DNA from: CAYRKT01 sp964425005 | Lineage (GTDB): Bacteria; Synergistota; Synergistia; CAYRKT01 | DNA: 12,589 bases | Direction: 5' to 3' | Assembly (NCBI GenBank): GCA_964425005.1 | Contig: CAYRKT010000047.1 | Location: 1 to 12,589, forward strand | Part shown: positions 1 to 6,886 of the stretch, one piece after another | Layout: each line of letters starts with the position of its first letter | How positions within the stretch are numbered: the stretch's first letter is position 1 | Translations under genes and position numbers: made by a program | Notes under the pieces: generated by a model | Told to the model about the DNA's origin: nothing | Databases searched by the model: none | Seen by the model: the letters and a program-made list of their open reading frames with translations, nothing else

Positions 1-279
1 TCCTAACACCCCCCTCCTCACTACCTTCCTCCCCCACGCATAACTAAACCCATCATATACTAACCTCAATTGGTCCTCAACCTCCACTATCTCCTCAAAT
101 CCTATTAAAAGAAACTTACTATTTATATCCTCACTTAAAACCACAAACTCACCCTCCTCCAGTGTTAAAGCGTCCTTATACACCTTCAAATCCCATAACA
201 GCTCTGTCTTCACCCCACCTGCAATCTTATCAAATATAGATAACAAAGCCTTAAGAACAATTACTCTATCTACCAGCAT
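1..279 (-). CDS. hypothetical protein, 3' end outside the window (partial)
   Basis: An ATG at 279-277 opens a frame that stays open to the left edge, giving 93 visible residues that begin MLVDRVIVLKALLSIF. A strong ribosome binding site, GGTGAGGG, lies 3 bases before the start, and the first 14 bases overlap the end of the endolysin gene, which supports translational coupling. The visible part alternates short hydrophobic strands with acidic turns (for example EEGEFVVLSED and GFEEIVEVEDQ), which suggests a small mostly beta domain. I see no signal peptide, membrane segment or catalytic motif. I do not recognise the family. From its position after the endolysin it may be another late phage gene, but that is context only. 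Confidence 0.8.
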   Translation of the reverse strand, partial: MLVDRVIVLKALLSIFDKIAGGVKTELLWDLKVYKDALTLEEGEFVVLSEDINSKFLLIGFEEIVEVEDQLRLVYDGFSYAWGRKVVRRGVLG

Positions 280-793
280 AAACCCTCACCAACCCCTTTA
301 AAACTCTATAACACAACCCTGGTAAATACTTCCCATACTTCTCCCTCGGCAATATATCAATAAAACCTATCCTCTCCGCAACATACCTCGATATAAGCTC
401 CTCCTCATAACCCCTCTCCACCACCTTCTTTATAGCCTCTATAGTCTTTATCCCTATAACCCCGTCCACCTTCAATTCCATCCCGAAGAACTTGATAAGA
501 ACCTTCTGAAGCATCGCACTCGCCCCCCAAACCCCGCTATTTACTGAATAATCAAATACACAGAAAGCAAGAACCTCACTTATTCCTGCAATCTCATCCC
601 CCTTTATCCTCTCCCAATAGTCCCTCCTGTATATCTCAATCGCCTCCTCCTCAGTGAGTTTTTCTATATCCAAATTCGGATAAGCTTTCTTCGATATCCC
701 ATACTTCGTTATCCCTCCCGTATCCACCGTAATCTTTCCCCCACCCTCAAGCTCAAGTATTATTTTCACATACCTCTGAAAATAATCCCTCAT
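266..793 (-). CDS. GH108-type endolysin (lysozyme) with PG_binding_3 domain
   Basis: This is a probable peptidoglycan-cleaving enzyme that would lyse the host at the end of infection. The N-terminal part has the GH108 signature: the presumed catalytic Glu16 in LELEGG, followed by TGGITKYGIS (residues 25-34). The loop between the Glu and the TGG is short. The C-terminal part matches the PG_binding_3 pattern, with FDYSVNSG (80-87), a LQ helix (95-99), VDGVIG (109-114) and a C-terminal YLPGLCYRVLKG segment. At 175 residues it has the usual length for this two-domain family and is complete. There is no signal peptide, so export would need a holin; a candidate lies at 5103-5372. The ATG follows an in-frame TGA, so no longer start is possible. 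Its GAGGT sequence is almost flush against the ATG, an unusually tight ribosome binding site. It starts 9 bases after the queE stop. Family call secure; substrate details inferred from the family. Confidence 0.9.
   Translation of the reverse strand: MRDYFQRYVKIILELEGGGKITVDTGGITKYGISKKAYPNLDIEKLTEEEAIEIYRRDYWERIKGDEIAGISEVLAFCVFDYSVNSGVWGASAMLQKVLIKFFGMELKVDGVIGIKTIEAIKKVVERGYEEELISRYVAERIGFIDILPREKYGKYLPGLCYRVLKGLVRVYAGR
283..290 (-). promoter_or_regulatory. ribosome binding site GGTGAGGG deciding the start of the left-edge gene
   Basis: GGTGAGGG lies 3 bases before ATG 279, inside the end of the endolysin gene, and supports this ATG as the start of the partial gene. Confidence 0.6.
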
Positions 794-802
794 ACCTCAA
801 TA

Positions 803-1447
803 TTAATCTACCCCAATCTCAATATGAAGTCTTGGAGAAAGAATAACTCCCTTTGGAAGAAGCTCTATAAGATGCGCTTTCTTCCTCAACTCCTCTATAG
901 TCCTCCCTTCCAACATTACATAATACTCCTTTACCTCAAGCCTCGATGCTATCCACTCCATCTCCTTTATATCCATTTCATTCGCTATAACAAACTTCAG
1001 AAACCACTCCCTCGCAACCTTCAGTGCCTTTCTCAACCTCACTACATCAAGCCCTATCTTAACCTTCGCTGACGGAAGTTTAGGAGAAACACACACCACA
1101 TCCACCTCCCCAAATATCTCCATCGCATAATCCATAACCTTCTCCGTGATATGCCCTGACGTCTCCAAATGCACTTTCCCTCCCACCTCCTTAATTCCCT
1201 TCACAATTCTCAAAGTCTCCGTATTGTATATCGGTTCCCCTCCAGTAATCAGAACAAACTCACAATCCTCAAGTAATATAGAATCATCAATCACCACAGA
1301 CCTCGCTCTCTTTGGGTCATAATCCGTATCACACCACACACACCCCACAGGGCACCCAGAAAGTCTCACAAGCAAACACTTTCTTCCCACATACTTACCC
1401 TCTCCTTGAACTGTCTTATAAACCCCAATAACTTTATTGAGAAACAT
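803..1447 (-). CDS. queE: 7-carboxy-7-deazaguanine synthase (radical SAM)
   Basis: QueE converts 6-carboxytetrahydropterin to 7-carboxy-7-deazaguanine (CDG), the step before preQ0 in queuosine and archaeosine synthesis and in phage deazaguanine DNA modification. The hallmarks are all visible: TVQGEG (residues 12-17), the CX3CX2C cluster motif C32-C36-C39 that binds the 4Fe-4S cluster, CDT just after it, ITGGEP, LETSG, a VSPKLP motif, and a typical C-terminal SPRLHIEIG. At 214 residues the enzyme is full length and shows no broken motif. The first 14 bases overlap the preceding lectin-like gene. No Shine-Dalgarno site is visible; the sequence before ATG is TTATAACAT. No other gene of the pathway (queD, queC, folE, dpdA) is in the window, so the end product is unknown; the place of this enzyme amid tail and lysis genes is odd. 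Confidence 0.95.
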   Translation of the reverse strand: MFLNKVIGVYKTVQGEGKYVGRKCLLVRLSGCPVGCVWCDTDYDPKRARSVVIDDSILLEDCEFVLITGGEPIYNTETLRIVKGIKEVGGKVHLETSGHITEKVMDYAMEIFGEVDVVCVSPKLPSAKVKIGLDVVRLRKALKVAREWFLKFVIANEMDIKEMEWIASRLEVKEYYVMLEGRTIEELRKKAHLIELLPKGVILSPRLHIEIGVD

Positions 1448-2213
1448 ATGTTATAAGTCTGAAGAAATCTAAATTCCCATTCATATTCGCTCCCCCAATT
1501 ATCACTATCCCCGCACTCACATTTCCGCTATATGGTGTATTAATAGATGCTAAAAGTGAGTTCGTCTGAACTGGATTTCCCCCACTATATATAATTCCCT
1601 GAAGGAAGAGATTATACTCTATAACCGAAAACAGAACATCAAACCAGAAATCATTGAATTCTATCTCAACCCTGTTATTCACAACCCGAATATTACTAAT
1701 ATACCCCTGAAGTATTTGGGTCGTCTCCACCCACGTCTGAGATAAGTCAATATTTCCACCCACCACCTTTGCAATAATCAAATCCTCTCCATCAATAGAC
1801 CCTGACGATGATAACCTCAACTGATACCCACCTATCAACCCCTCCTGAACTCTTCTGTCCTGATCCACACTCCCAGAAATCAATCCCCCAATAAAGAAAT
1901 TCGAATTCCCAGAAATGTTCGGAAATGTAAGTAGGGAAATCTTAAACGCAAACTTAACATCCAAACCTATCCCAGAAAATTGATATAAAGAACTTCCGTT
2001 ATATAACAAAAATCCCCTCTGCCCCACACCTGCCCTGACCTTAGACCTCTCATTTCCAGAATCAATTGGAATTCCTCCCGCATTCTCTGACAATCCGCTT
2101 GATGGACTCTCAAGAACTGATACAAAATAGGAAATAGGAAGCTGCTGCAATAAAGCAGGAAGAGGAACCACAGCCTTCCAAGCAGAAGACTGAATATTCT
2201 GTAATGTCGCCAT
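1434..2213 (-). CDS. lectin-like beta-sandwich virion protein (putative)
   Basis: A 259-residue protein rich in G, S, N, I and V, lacking cysteine and without membrane segments. The central and C-terminal parts read as alternating beta strands (for example VKFAFKISLLTF, NRVEIEFNDFWF), and the protein ends NLDFFRLITYVSQ. That ending resembles the last strand of concanavalin A-like/GH16-like beta-sandwiches (typically vDYvRVyq) and the ends of two other proteins in this window (3048-3950 and 3952-4671). I infer a tail or capsid surface protein that may bind glycans. The N-terminal 50 residues (MATLQNIQSSAWKAVVPLPA onwards) look like a separate attachment segment. The start has no Shine-Dalgarno site and follows TTTATAACT. 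No catalytic motif is seen. Moderate confidence in the fold, low confidence in the role. Confidence 0.65.
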   Translation of the reverse strand: MATLQNIQSSAWKAVVPLPALLQQLPISYFVSVLESPSSGLSENAGGIPIDSGNERSKVRAGVGQRGFLLYNGSSLYQFSGIGLDVKFAFKISLLTFPNISGNSNFFIGGLISGSVDQDRRVQEGLIGGYQLRLSSSGSIDGEDLIIAKVVGGNIDLSQTWVETTQILQGYISNIRVVNNRVEIEFNDFWFDVLFSVIEYNLFLQGIIYSGGNPVQTNSLLASINTPYSGNVSAGIVIIGGANMNGNLDFFRLITYVSQ

Positions 2214-2222
2214 AGTTATAAA
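2214..2222 (-). promoter_or_regulatory. TTTATAACT start-proximal motif
   Basis: The second exact copy of TTTATAACT followed by ATGG, in the 17-base gap after the repeat-protein gene. No Shine-Dalgarno site is present. The two genes following these motifs are unrelated, so the match is not simple gene duplication. Confidence 0.4.
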
Positions 2223-2230
2223 TTAGTCCC

Positions 2231-2803
2231 TTATTTTATCCTCCTTATAGTTCCAACTATCTTTCCTACCTCCATCTCCCTTACCCCCTCCTTAGCTACC
2301 GAAGGTTTGGGAATTCCTGGATAATCTATATCCCCAACTAAATAAACACTCTCAACAACAACATTCGGATATTCAATATCTCCCACCTCCCAAACTGTTT
2401 CAACAACAAAAGGTTGTATATCCTCAACCACCCAAACCACATCCAAAGACGGATACTCAATATCTCCAACAGAAAATACTGTATCAACAACTATCGGCCT
2501 CTCCACCTGTGCAATAACCCCCGACATCCCCGCATTTTCAATATACCCAGAACCACTACCTATCTCTATAAACCTCCCCACAACTTCTATATTCTCAACA
2601 AGATGTAATATCGCCCGATTTGTTAGTGAATCATATAAACTCATTACCCCCTTCCTGTCCTCTATCTTCTGTATAATCCCACTTATAACCTCTCCACCAT
2701 CAAATCTCGTAATCACCCCTTTATCCTCAACCTTCTGTATAATTCCTGACATAACTTCCCCATCATAAAAAGCGACAACATTAGAATTCTGCCCGAAAAT
2801 CAT
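2231..2803 (-). CDS. repeat-built putative virion protein
   Basis: A 190-residue protein made largely of two kinds of tandem repeat. Residues about 12-55 hold two clear copies of a unit around SGIIQK(V/I)EDxKGV, with a more diverged relative near residues 92-103 (AGMSGVIAQVERP). Residues about 104-163 hold three clear copies of VV(D/E)(T/S)V(F/W/Y)xVGDI(E/D)YP and one degenerate copy (DVVWVVEDIQP). The strict alternation of hydrophobic and polar residues suggests stacked beta strands, as in fibre shafts or small beta-solenoids. The C-terminus is basic (GTIRRIK). Its ATG overlaps the stop of the upstream 83-residue gene (ATGA), which suggests translational coupling, and GAAGAAG lies just upstream. 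I do not recognise a named family. The context of lectin-like proteins on both sides suggests a virion surface or tail component. Confidence 0.75.
   Translation of the reverse strand: MIFGQNSNVVAFYDGEVMSGIIQKVEDKGVITRFDGGEVISGIIQKIEDRKGVMSLYDSLTNRAILHLVENIEVVGRFIEIGSGSGYIENAGMSGVIAQVERPIVVDTVFSVGDIEYPSLDVVWVVEDIQPFVVETVWEVGDIEYPNVVVESVYLVGDIDYPGIPKPSVAKEGVREMEVGKIVGTIRRIK
2315..2494 (-). repeat. tandem protein-coding repeat, VGDI(E/D)YP type
   Basis: Three clear units encode VVDTVFSVGDIEYP, VVETVWEVGDIEYP and VVESVYLVGDIDYP, with one degenerate unit (VVWVVEDIQP) after the first. Unit length is about 15-17 residues. Confidence 0.85.
2638..2770 (-). repeat. tandem protein-coding repeat, SGIIQK(V/I)ED type
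   Basis: Two adjacent units of about 22 codons encode YDGEVMSGIIQKVEDKGVI and FDGGEVISGIIQKIEDRKGV. They differ by few residues, so the duplication is fairly recent. A more diverged relative follows further on in the same protein. Confidence 0.8.
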
Positions 2804-3051
2804 AGTATCTTCTTCCCAACAACTATAATCCCTTTACTTAATTTCAACTTCCTCTCCTCTAAGAATTCCCACTCCCCAGAAAAATCCATAAAGTCAAATT
2901 CAATACCCGATAAATCTACAATCATCTCCCCTAACCCAGGATTTATCCAATACCATACCCTCATCCCACCAACATTCACCTCTCCCCTCTCAACCCTTTC
3001 TCCCTCCAAGACCTCTAAAACGAGATTCCCTGTGCTATCTACCCACTTCAT
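2800..3051 (-). CDS. small hypothetical protein between surface-protein genes
   Basis: An 83-residue protein that I do not recognise. It starts and ends with ATGA junctions, overlapping the stop of the lectin-like gene upstream and the start of the repeat-protein gene downstream. The sequence is mostly beta-like with several aromatic residues (MRVWYWINPG, DFMDFSGEWEF) and a basic/hydrophobic C-terminus (GIIVVGKKIL). It has no cysteine, signal peptide or membrane segment. The tight coupling on both sides suggests that it is made together with the surface proteins and may be a small structural or assembly partner, but this is context only. Confidence 0.75.
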   Translation of the reverse strand: MKWVDSTGNLVLEVLEGERVERGEVNVGGMRVWYWINPGLGEMIVDLSGIEFDFMDFSGEWEFLEERKLKLSKGIIVVGKKIL

Positions 3052-3950
3052 GGCGAATTATATAAATCAAATTCCCCTTCCCAAGCTCCTGCATATCTTA
3101 TATAATCCACCCATACCCTTTCTCCACTCGCAACAGTTGCACTACCGCCAAAATAAGCAGGATTAAAGAATATCTCCAATGGATCCCCTGGTCTCAATCC
3201 AGTAAATGTAGCATTATTATTCATAGAAACTCCACTAAACGATTCCTCATTCCACCCTCCTGCTATTGGAAATATTTGCTCCTTTACTGTAAAATCATTA
3301 GATATTCTGAATATCCTCCCCTTCTGCATCCCAGATACAGTCCAATTTGGATGAGTTCCAGATATTTGTGTATATTTCATCCTCACATCAATCTCTAACC
3401 AAGTATCAAAATAACCTCCTGATAATAATACTCCTACTTTTTGATGTAATCCCGTAGGCTTAGCGTATCCAAAAGACATATAAGAGTAGGTAGCTCCATA
3501 ACCAATCAATCCCATAGCAAACCCTAACCCTCCAACTGCTAATCCCCAAACACTACTCTTTCCAGTATTAACCCTAATACAAATCTTCATAGCCAAAGTC
3601 AAAGGATTACTACTGCTTATAGAATTAAACACATCTGTATTCAATCTTATCTCCCCAAGGTTGTTTACTGTAAATATAGGATTCTGATGCCCTTGAGGGT
3701 AATTCCCTGGAGGAATTCCAGTCGTCAGATGAGCGAGAACCAATAGGGAATTGTTATAAAAAGAGAAGTTCCCCTGAGGAGAATACGCAACAATAGAACT
3801 ATACCCAGAACCTCTATCCTCAAATAACTCATCTCCTAATACAACATATATGTTCCTATACTGCTCCAAAGTATCTGTCCAGTTATCTCTGATTGTGAAG
3901 TTAAAAGGAGAATACCTGTGAATCATCCCGTTTATGGTAAACGCAGGCAT
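3048..3950 (-). CDS. concanavalin A-like beta-sandwich surface protein (putative)
   Basis: A 300-residue protein rich in N, S, T, G, Y and F, unlike the charged helical proteins upstream. Residues from about 115 onwards resemble a jelly-roll beta-sandwich (LAMKICIRVNTG, a Gly-rich turn GLAVGGLGFAMGLIGYG, then FDTWLEIDVRMKY), and the last part has VWVDYIRYAGAW. The DYIR ending matches the final strand of concanavalin A-like and GH16 domains and is shared with the gene just upstream (DYIRVIQ) and more weakly with 1434-2213. I see no GH16 catalytic ExDxxE motif, so binding is more likely than hydrolysis. The N-terminal 110 residues form a separate region. The ATG lies 1 base after the stop of the preceding gene, with GGTGAT immediately before it. 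Likely a host-recognition or decoration protein. Confidence 0.7.
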   Translation of the reverse strand: MPAFTINGMIHRYSPFNFTIRDNWTDTLEQYRNIYVVLGDELFEDRGSGYSSIVAYSPQGNFSFYNNSLLVLAHLTTGIPPGNYPQGHQNPIFTVNNLGEIRLNTDVFNSISSSNPLTLAMKICIRVNTGKSSVWGLAVGGLGFAMGLIGYGATYSYMSFGYAKPTGLHQKVGVLLSGGYFDTWLEIDVRMKYTQISGTHPNWTVSGMQKGRIFRISNDFTVKEQIFPIAGGWNEESFSGVSMNNNATFTGLRPGDPLEIFFNPAYFGGSATVASGERVWVDYIRYAGAWEGEFDLYNSP

Positions 3951-3951
3951 A

Positions 3952-4671
3952 TCACCATACCCCCATTCCCTGTATAACCCTTATATAATCTAGCTCCAAT
4001 GTAGAACCATTCACCACTATCCCCACCCTCATATTATTGTAATCCAAACCATTGGATATTGAACTATTCTCATACACAACCTGCTCTGATGATAGAGAGG
4101 CAAAATTAAATAGCCTCCACATAAGCTTCATATAATCCCCGTTAAATCCCCAAGAAGGGTCTCTTCTCCAAACATCCAACACAACCTCATATATCTGATC
4201 GACCGATGGAGAATAATACCGTTCTGAACCAAGATACTGCTCAGTCCCACTGATCACTACAGTATAACACCATCTACTTTCTATATCGTCATAATATAAT
4301 CCCCATCCATATATAACATCTCCCGCATCATTCACAATCCCAACAGTCATCCTATCCGTCGTGTTCTGTAAATCACCTCTCACCCATACCTTAATCCTCG
4401 TCTGATAATACCGCTCTTGAGCAAGCCTGAGTTCTGAAGTATTCTGGTCTCGCTGAAATGGGAGTATTGGGTTAATATTCTCTGGTAGTTTTATAAAAAC
4501 CTTCCCAGACCCAGTAAATCTCACCTGATACACTCCCGAAGAAGCATCTGAAACTTGATTGAAATACTCCACATCAATCTTACTCTTCTGAATATCACTG
4601 GTGATGGTATATAGAGTATTGACATTCCCTTCTACCCTAAACGATAAAGTTGTCTGAAAAGGTATAGGCAT
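3952..4671 (-). CDS. concanavalin A-like beta-sandwich surface protein (putative)
   Basis: A 239-residue protein with the strand pattern of a carbohydrate-binding jelly roll: RYYQTRIKVWVRGDL, MTVGIVNDAGDVIYGWGLYY, IYEVVLDVWRRD, then LELDYIRVIQ near the C-terminus. The last motif is close to the DYVRVYQ strand that ends GH16 and related concanavalin A-like domains. No ExDxxE catalytic motif is visible. It is followed after 1 base by a second protein of the same apparent fold, so the pair probably arose by duplication. The start is ATG after TATAAT and a 5-base spacer, with no Shine-Dalgarno site, in a 13-base gap. Inferred role: tail or capsid surface adhesin. Fold moderately supported, function not proven. 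Confidence 0.7.
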   Translation of the reverse strand: MPIPFQTTLSFRVEGNVNTLYTITSDIQKSKIDVEYFNQVSDASSGVYQVRFTGSGKVFIKLPENINPILPFQRDQNTSELRLAQERYYQTRIKVWVRGDLQNTTDRMTVGIVNDAGDVIYGWGLYYDDIESRWCYTVVISGTEQYLGSERYYSPSVDQIYEVVLDVWRRDPSWGFNGDYMKLMWRLFNFASLSSEQVVYENSSISNGLDYNNMRVGIVVNGSTLELDYIRVIQGMGVW

Positions 4672-4676
4672 CTTGA

Positions 4677-4682
4677 ATTATA
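4677..4682 (-). promoter_or_regulatory. TATAAT element before the first lectin-like gene
   Basis: TATAAT sits 5 bases before ATG 4671 in a 13-base intergenic gap without a Shine-Dalgarno site. It could be a -10 box of a leaderless message for the surface-protein block, or one more AT-rich initiation region. Confidence 0.35.
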
Positions 4683-4684
4683 TC

Positions 4685-5119
4685 TTAATAATTAGAAATA
4701 ACAAGTTTATTCGGATCAAACTCTATCACAAAAGCCCTTATCTCCGTTAGAACCTCCTTCCACTTAAATACCCCATACAATTTCAATTTACCCTCATACC
4801 CGATAGCTATCTTCCTTGACCTATCATGATAACACCTACTCATCTTTCTCCCCCTCTCCACCTGCTTCTGATTTCCAAATAATCTGACTGGTCTCACAAA
4901 AACACCATCCATCACCCAAAGAGGTGTAATAGCAAGAAGTCCCTCCACCACAAGTTTATCCACATCAATCTCCTTCAACTGACTGAACTCATATATAAGA
5001 ACCTCTGTATAACTCTTCTCCTCTGTATAACTCGGAATTTCCCTCAACCATTCAACCTCAAACCCAATACTCCCCTTTACTCCATCAATAATCTCAACAT
5101 TTTCAGGTATAAGAATCAT
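4685..5119 (-). CDS. hypothetical protein (144 aa)
   Basis: A complete 144-residue protein that I do not recognise. It begins MILIPENVEII and has a mixed alpha/beta look, with a basic middle (QKQVERGRKMSRCYHDRSRK, a 20-residue stretch) followed by strands (IAIGYEGKLKLYGVF) and FVIEFDPNKLVIS near the end. No membrane segment or catalytic motif is visible. The start overlaps the end of the membrane-protein gene by 17 bases and has a very strong purine-rich ribosome binding site, GGGGGAGGAGGAGG, immediately before ATG. That site also codes for the acidic tail of the upstream protein. Its position between a membrane protein and the surface proteins suggests a late virion or assembly role. Confidence 0.75.
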   Translation of the reverse strand: MILIPENVEIIDGVKGSIGFEVEWLREIPSYTEEKSYTEVLIYEFSQLKEIDVDKLVVEGLLAITPLWVMDGVFVRPVRLFGNQKQVERGRKMSRCYHDRSRKIAIGYEGKLKLYGVFKWKEVLTEIRAFVIEFDPNKLVISNY

Positions 5120-5372
5120 CCTCCTCCTCCCCCTTCTCCCCGTTTATAAGCTTATGCAATATCTTTATCTCACCATTCACCCTCACAAGCTCCATCTTTA
5201 TATTTATCAACTCCTCCTGTAGTTTCTTTATAGCCTCCTCCAACTTCTCTGACTTATGTAGAGAATTTCTGAGATTGACAAAGAACGAAATTCCCCCTAT
5301 TATCACCCCAAACAGAGATACAAACAACCAAATAGTCTGTAGAAGATATACCAACTCCTGCATCTTCATCAC
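5103..5372 (-). CDS. one-pass membrane protein with coiled coil, holin/spanin-like candidate
   Basis: An 88-89 residue protein. Residues about 7-32 form one clear membrane segment (LVYLLQTIWLFVSLFGVIIG and on), followed from about residue 38 to 75 by a charged coiled coil (EKLEEAIKKLQEEL, IKMELVRVNGEI) and an acidic tail (GEEEDDSYT). Small phage proteins of this type include class III-like holins and spanin subunits; XhlA-type proteins have the opposite order (coil then membrane). The endolysin at 266-793 has no export signal, so a holin partner is expected, and this is the only membrane protein in the window. Translation may start at GTG 5372 or ATG 5369; the GTG overlaps the stop of the upstream gene. 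Holin is an inference from size, membrane segment and context, and a tail or scaffold role remains possible. Confidence 0.75.
   Translation of the reverse strand: MMKMQELVYLLQTIWLFVSLFGVIIGGISFFVNLRNSLHKSEKLEEAIKKLQEELINIKMELVRVNGEIKILHKLINGEKGEEEDDSYT
5120..5133 (-). promoter_or_regulatory. purine-rich ribosome binding site inside the upstream gene
   Basis: GGGGGAGGAGGAGG directly precedes ATG 5119. The same bases encode part of the acidic tail (EEED) of the overlapping membrane protein, so one stretch serves coding and initiation. Confidence 0.65.
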
Positions 5373-5932
5373 TGTAGTTCATAAACAAGCAATATTCCCT
5401 CAAACGACTCAATACCAGCTATGTTTTCATAATCAAACCTCACCCTTATCTGAACCTCTCCAGAAACCCTGATATTAAGCGGAATAAGTTGTTGTAAAAT
5501 CATCCATCTATCTGAAATCTTAACCTCCACAAGTATATTCGGAACTATCTGCAAATTTCCAGCTTTCTGAACCCCAACAAAAGCTATCCTCGAGGAAATC
5601 CCCTGCACATTTATAGCTTGAAACTCAACAATCTCATCCCTCAAAGTTCCGTTATTCTGCTCGACATAATTCCTCCTTCCCTTATCAAACTCAAAAGACC
5701 CAGAAGGAGTTATAACTACAGCCTGAACATCTGGCGGATTTCCAAGCGTAGATGTTATAATCTGCCTGTAGTTCTGTAATCCAAACATCTCCCAATTCCT
5801 CACAGATACGGACCTCAAAAAAGCAGATAACTCATTCACCGATTGTCCTGCAAGCCTCTGTATGAGTAATGGAGAGTTAGCAAGAACCGTCTGGTCTGAT
5901 AAAACCGAAACCAATCCCTCAAACCTTCCCAT
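5369..5932 (-). CDS. putative virion protein (187 aa)
   Basis: A 187-residue protein that I do not recognise. The first 65 residues are helical and polar (VLANSPLLIQRLAGQSVNEL, then FLRSVSVRNWEMFG); the rest reads as beta strands (VQAVVITPSGSFEFD, RIAFVGVQKAG, NILVEVKISDRWM, EVQIRVRFDYE, FEGILLVYEL). This two-part layout, an N-terminal anchor and a C-terminal beta domain, is common in tail-tip and baseplate proteins. No cysteine, membrane segment or enzyme motif is visible. The ATG has no Shine-Dalgarno site; it follows the stop of the glycosyltransferase gene in the sequence ATATAAACTATGG. Structural role inferred from sequence style and neighbours only. Confidence 0.75.
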   Translation of the reverse strand: MGRFEGLVSVLSDQTVLANSPLLIQRLAGQSVNELSAFLRSVSVRNWEMFGLQNYRQIITSTLGNPPDVQAVVITPSGSFEFDKGRRNYVEQNNGTLRDEIVEFQAINVQGISSRIAFVGVQKAGNLQIVPNILVEVKISDRWMILQQLIPLNIRVSGEVQIRVRFDYENIAGIESFEGILLVYELQ

Positions 5933-5935
5933 AGT

Positions 5936-6868
5936 TTATATTTTAATCAACTCCCTCAGAGCCTTCTCCACCTCCTCAATATCAATCTCCATACACCTAT
6001 ACCCTCTCCTGCAAGACCAACTCTCAAATCCTCTCTCAGTCGCTATCATATCCAAACCAAACCCCCAAGCAGGTCTCCTACAAGGCTGTATATCACAGTT
6101 ATTCTTCACGATATTTATATGCATAGAATACCCATTTTGCTTATAATGGGTAGAACCCCATATCACAACCCCTCTCTTCCCCACAGAAGCCCCCGCATGT
6201 TGCAAAAAGCTATCCACCCCAACAAATGTTTCTGATTTGGAAAGCAAAGCTATCACCTCCCTTATTCCCATCCCCTGTGTGTAATAATTACAAACAGCAG
6301 GTTCTTTATCTGATTTAACCTGAATTAATACTACTCCAAGACCCTCTATCCTCCTCCCAAGCTCCGAAGCTATTTTAATATCCAACTCCCTTCCCGTAAA
6401 TCTCATCGTCTCATAAGCCCATCCCCCAAATGGCTGATACAACACCACAGGCCTATTACCCGTCTTTGAGATTATGTTCATAAGATACATCTCCGCTCTG
6501 AGTTCCTCGTCCTTCAGAATCCTATACCTTGGAACTATCTCCGCTGGAACCTCTCGTCTGATGTCCAGAAACTTGAGTATAGATACGACAAACTGGCTTG
6601 ATATGTTTCTCCTCCCTTCATACCAATCTCTCTCCCTATAAACTTCAACATCAATCCATTCCCACTTATCTCTTGGAAAAAGGTCAAAGAGATTAGAACT
6701 TGTATGAGAAAACACCTCCACATCCTCACAACTTCTGAACACTGATGGATGAGAAGCTACAACAACAATCCTCTCTATCTCCTCAACATTCTCCCTCAGC
6801 CACTGAATAGCCCCTAAAGCTCCTATATTCTTCCCTATCCCTCCATTTACAACAATAACCAGCTTCAT
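5936..6868 (-). CDS. GT9-like (heptosyltransferase-type) glycosyltransferase
   Basis: A 310-residue GT-B-like glycosyltransferase that would transfer a sugar from a nucleotide-sugar donor. The N-terminal glycine loop NGGIGKNIG (residues 8-16) follows the first strand. The second half carries VVLYQPFGGW (141-150) and the best family signature, FVGVDSFLQHAGASVGKRGV (215-234), followed by VVIWGST, which is the GT9 donor-site pattern (DS...H.A...G.p.v.iwG.t). Four cysteines near the end (C258, C263, C286, C292) match the Cys-containing tail seen in many GT9 proteins. The length is near normal. In a phage late operon the acceptor could be a virion protein, a host glycan or modified DNA; the sequence does not say which. 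It starts 18 bases after the 6887-7480 gene, with TATAAAG near the ATG and no Shine-Dalgarno site. Confidence 0.85.
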   Translation of the reverse strand: MKLVIVVNGGIGKNIGALGAIQWLRENVEEIERIVVVASHPSVFRSCEDVEVFSHTSSNLFDLFPRDKWEWIDVEVYRERDWYEGRRNISSQFVVSILKFLDIRREVPAEIVPRYRILKDEELRAEMYLMNIISKTGNRPVVLYQPFGGWAYETMRFTGRELDIKIASELGRRIEGLGVVLIQVKSDKEPAVCNYYTQGMGIREVIALLSKSETFVGVDSFLQHAGASVGKRGVVIWGSTHYKQNGYSMHINIVKNNCDIQPCRRPAWGFGLDMIATERGFESWSCRRGYRCMEIDIEEVEKALRELIKI

Positions 6869-6886
6869 AAACTTTATAATATCAAC

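Noticed and set aside
3048..4671. GH16-type glycoside hydrolase for the DYIR proteins.
   Set aside because: The C-terminal strand fits, but no ExDxxE catalytic motif is visible, so only a binding fold is claimed.
6535..6729. A 64-codon minus-strand frame.
   Set aside because: It is inside the glycosyltransferase gene in another frame, with no ribosome site and no family features.
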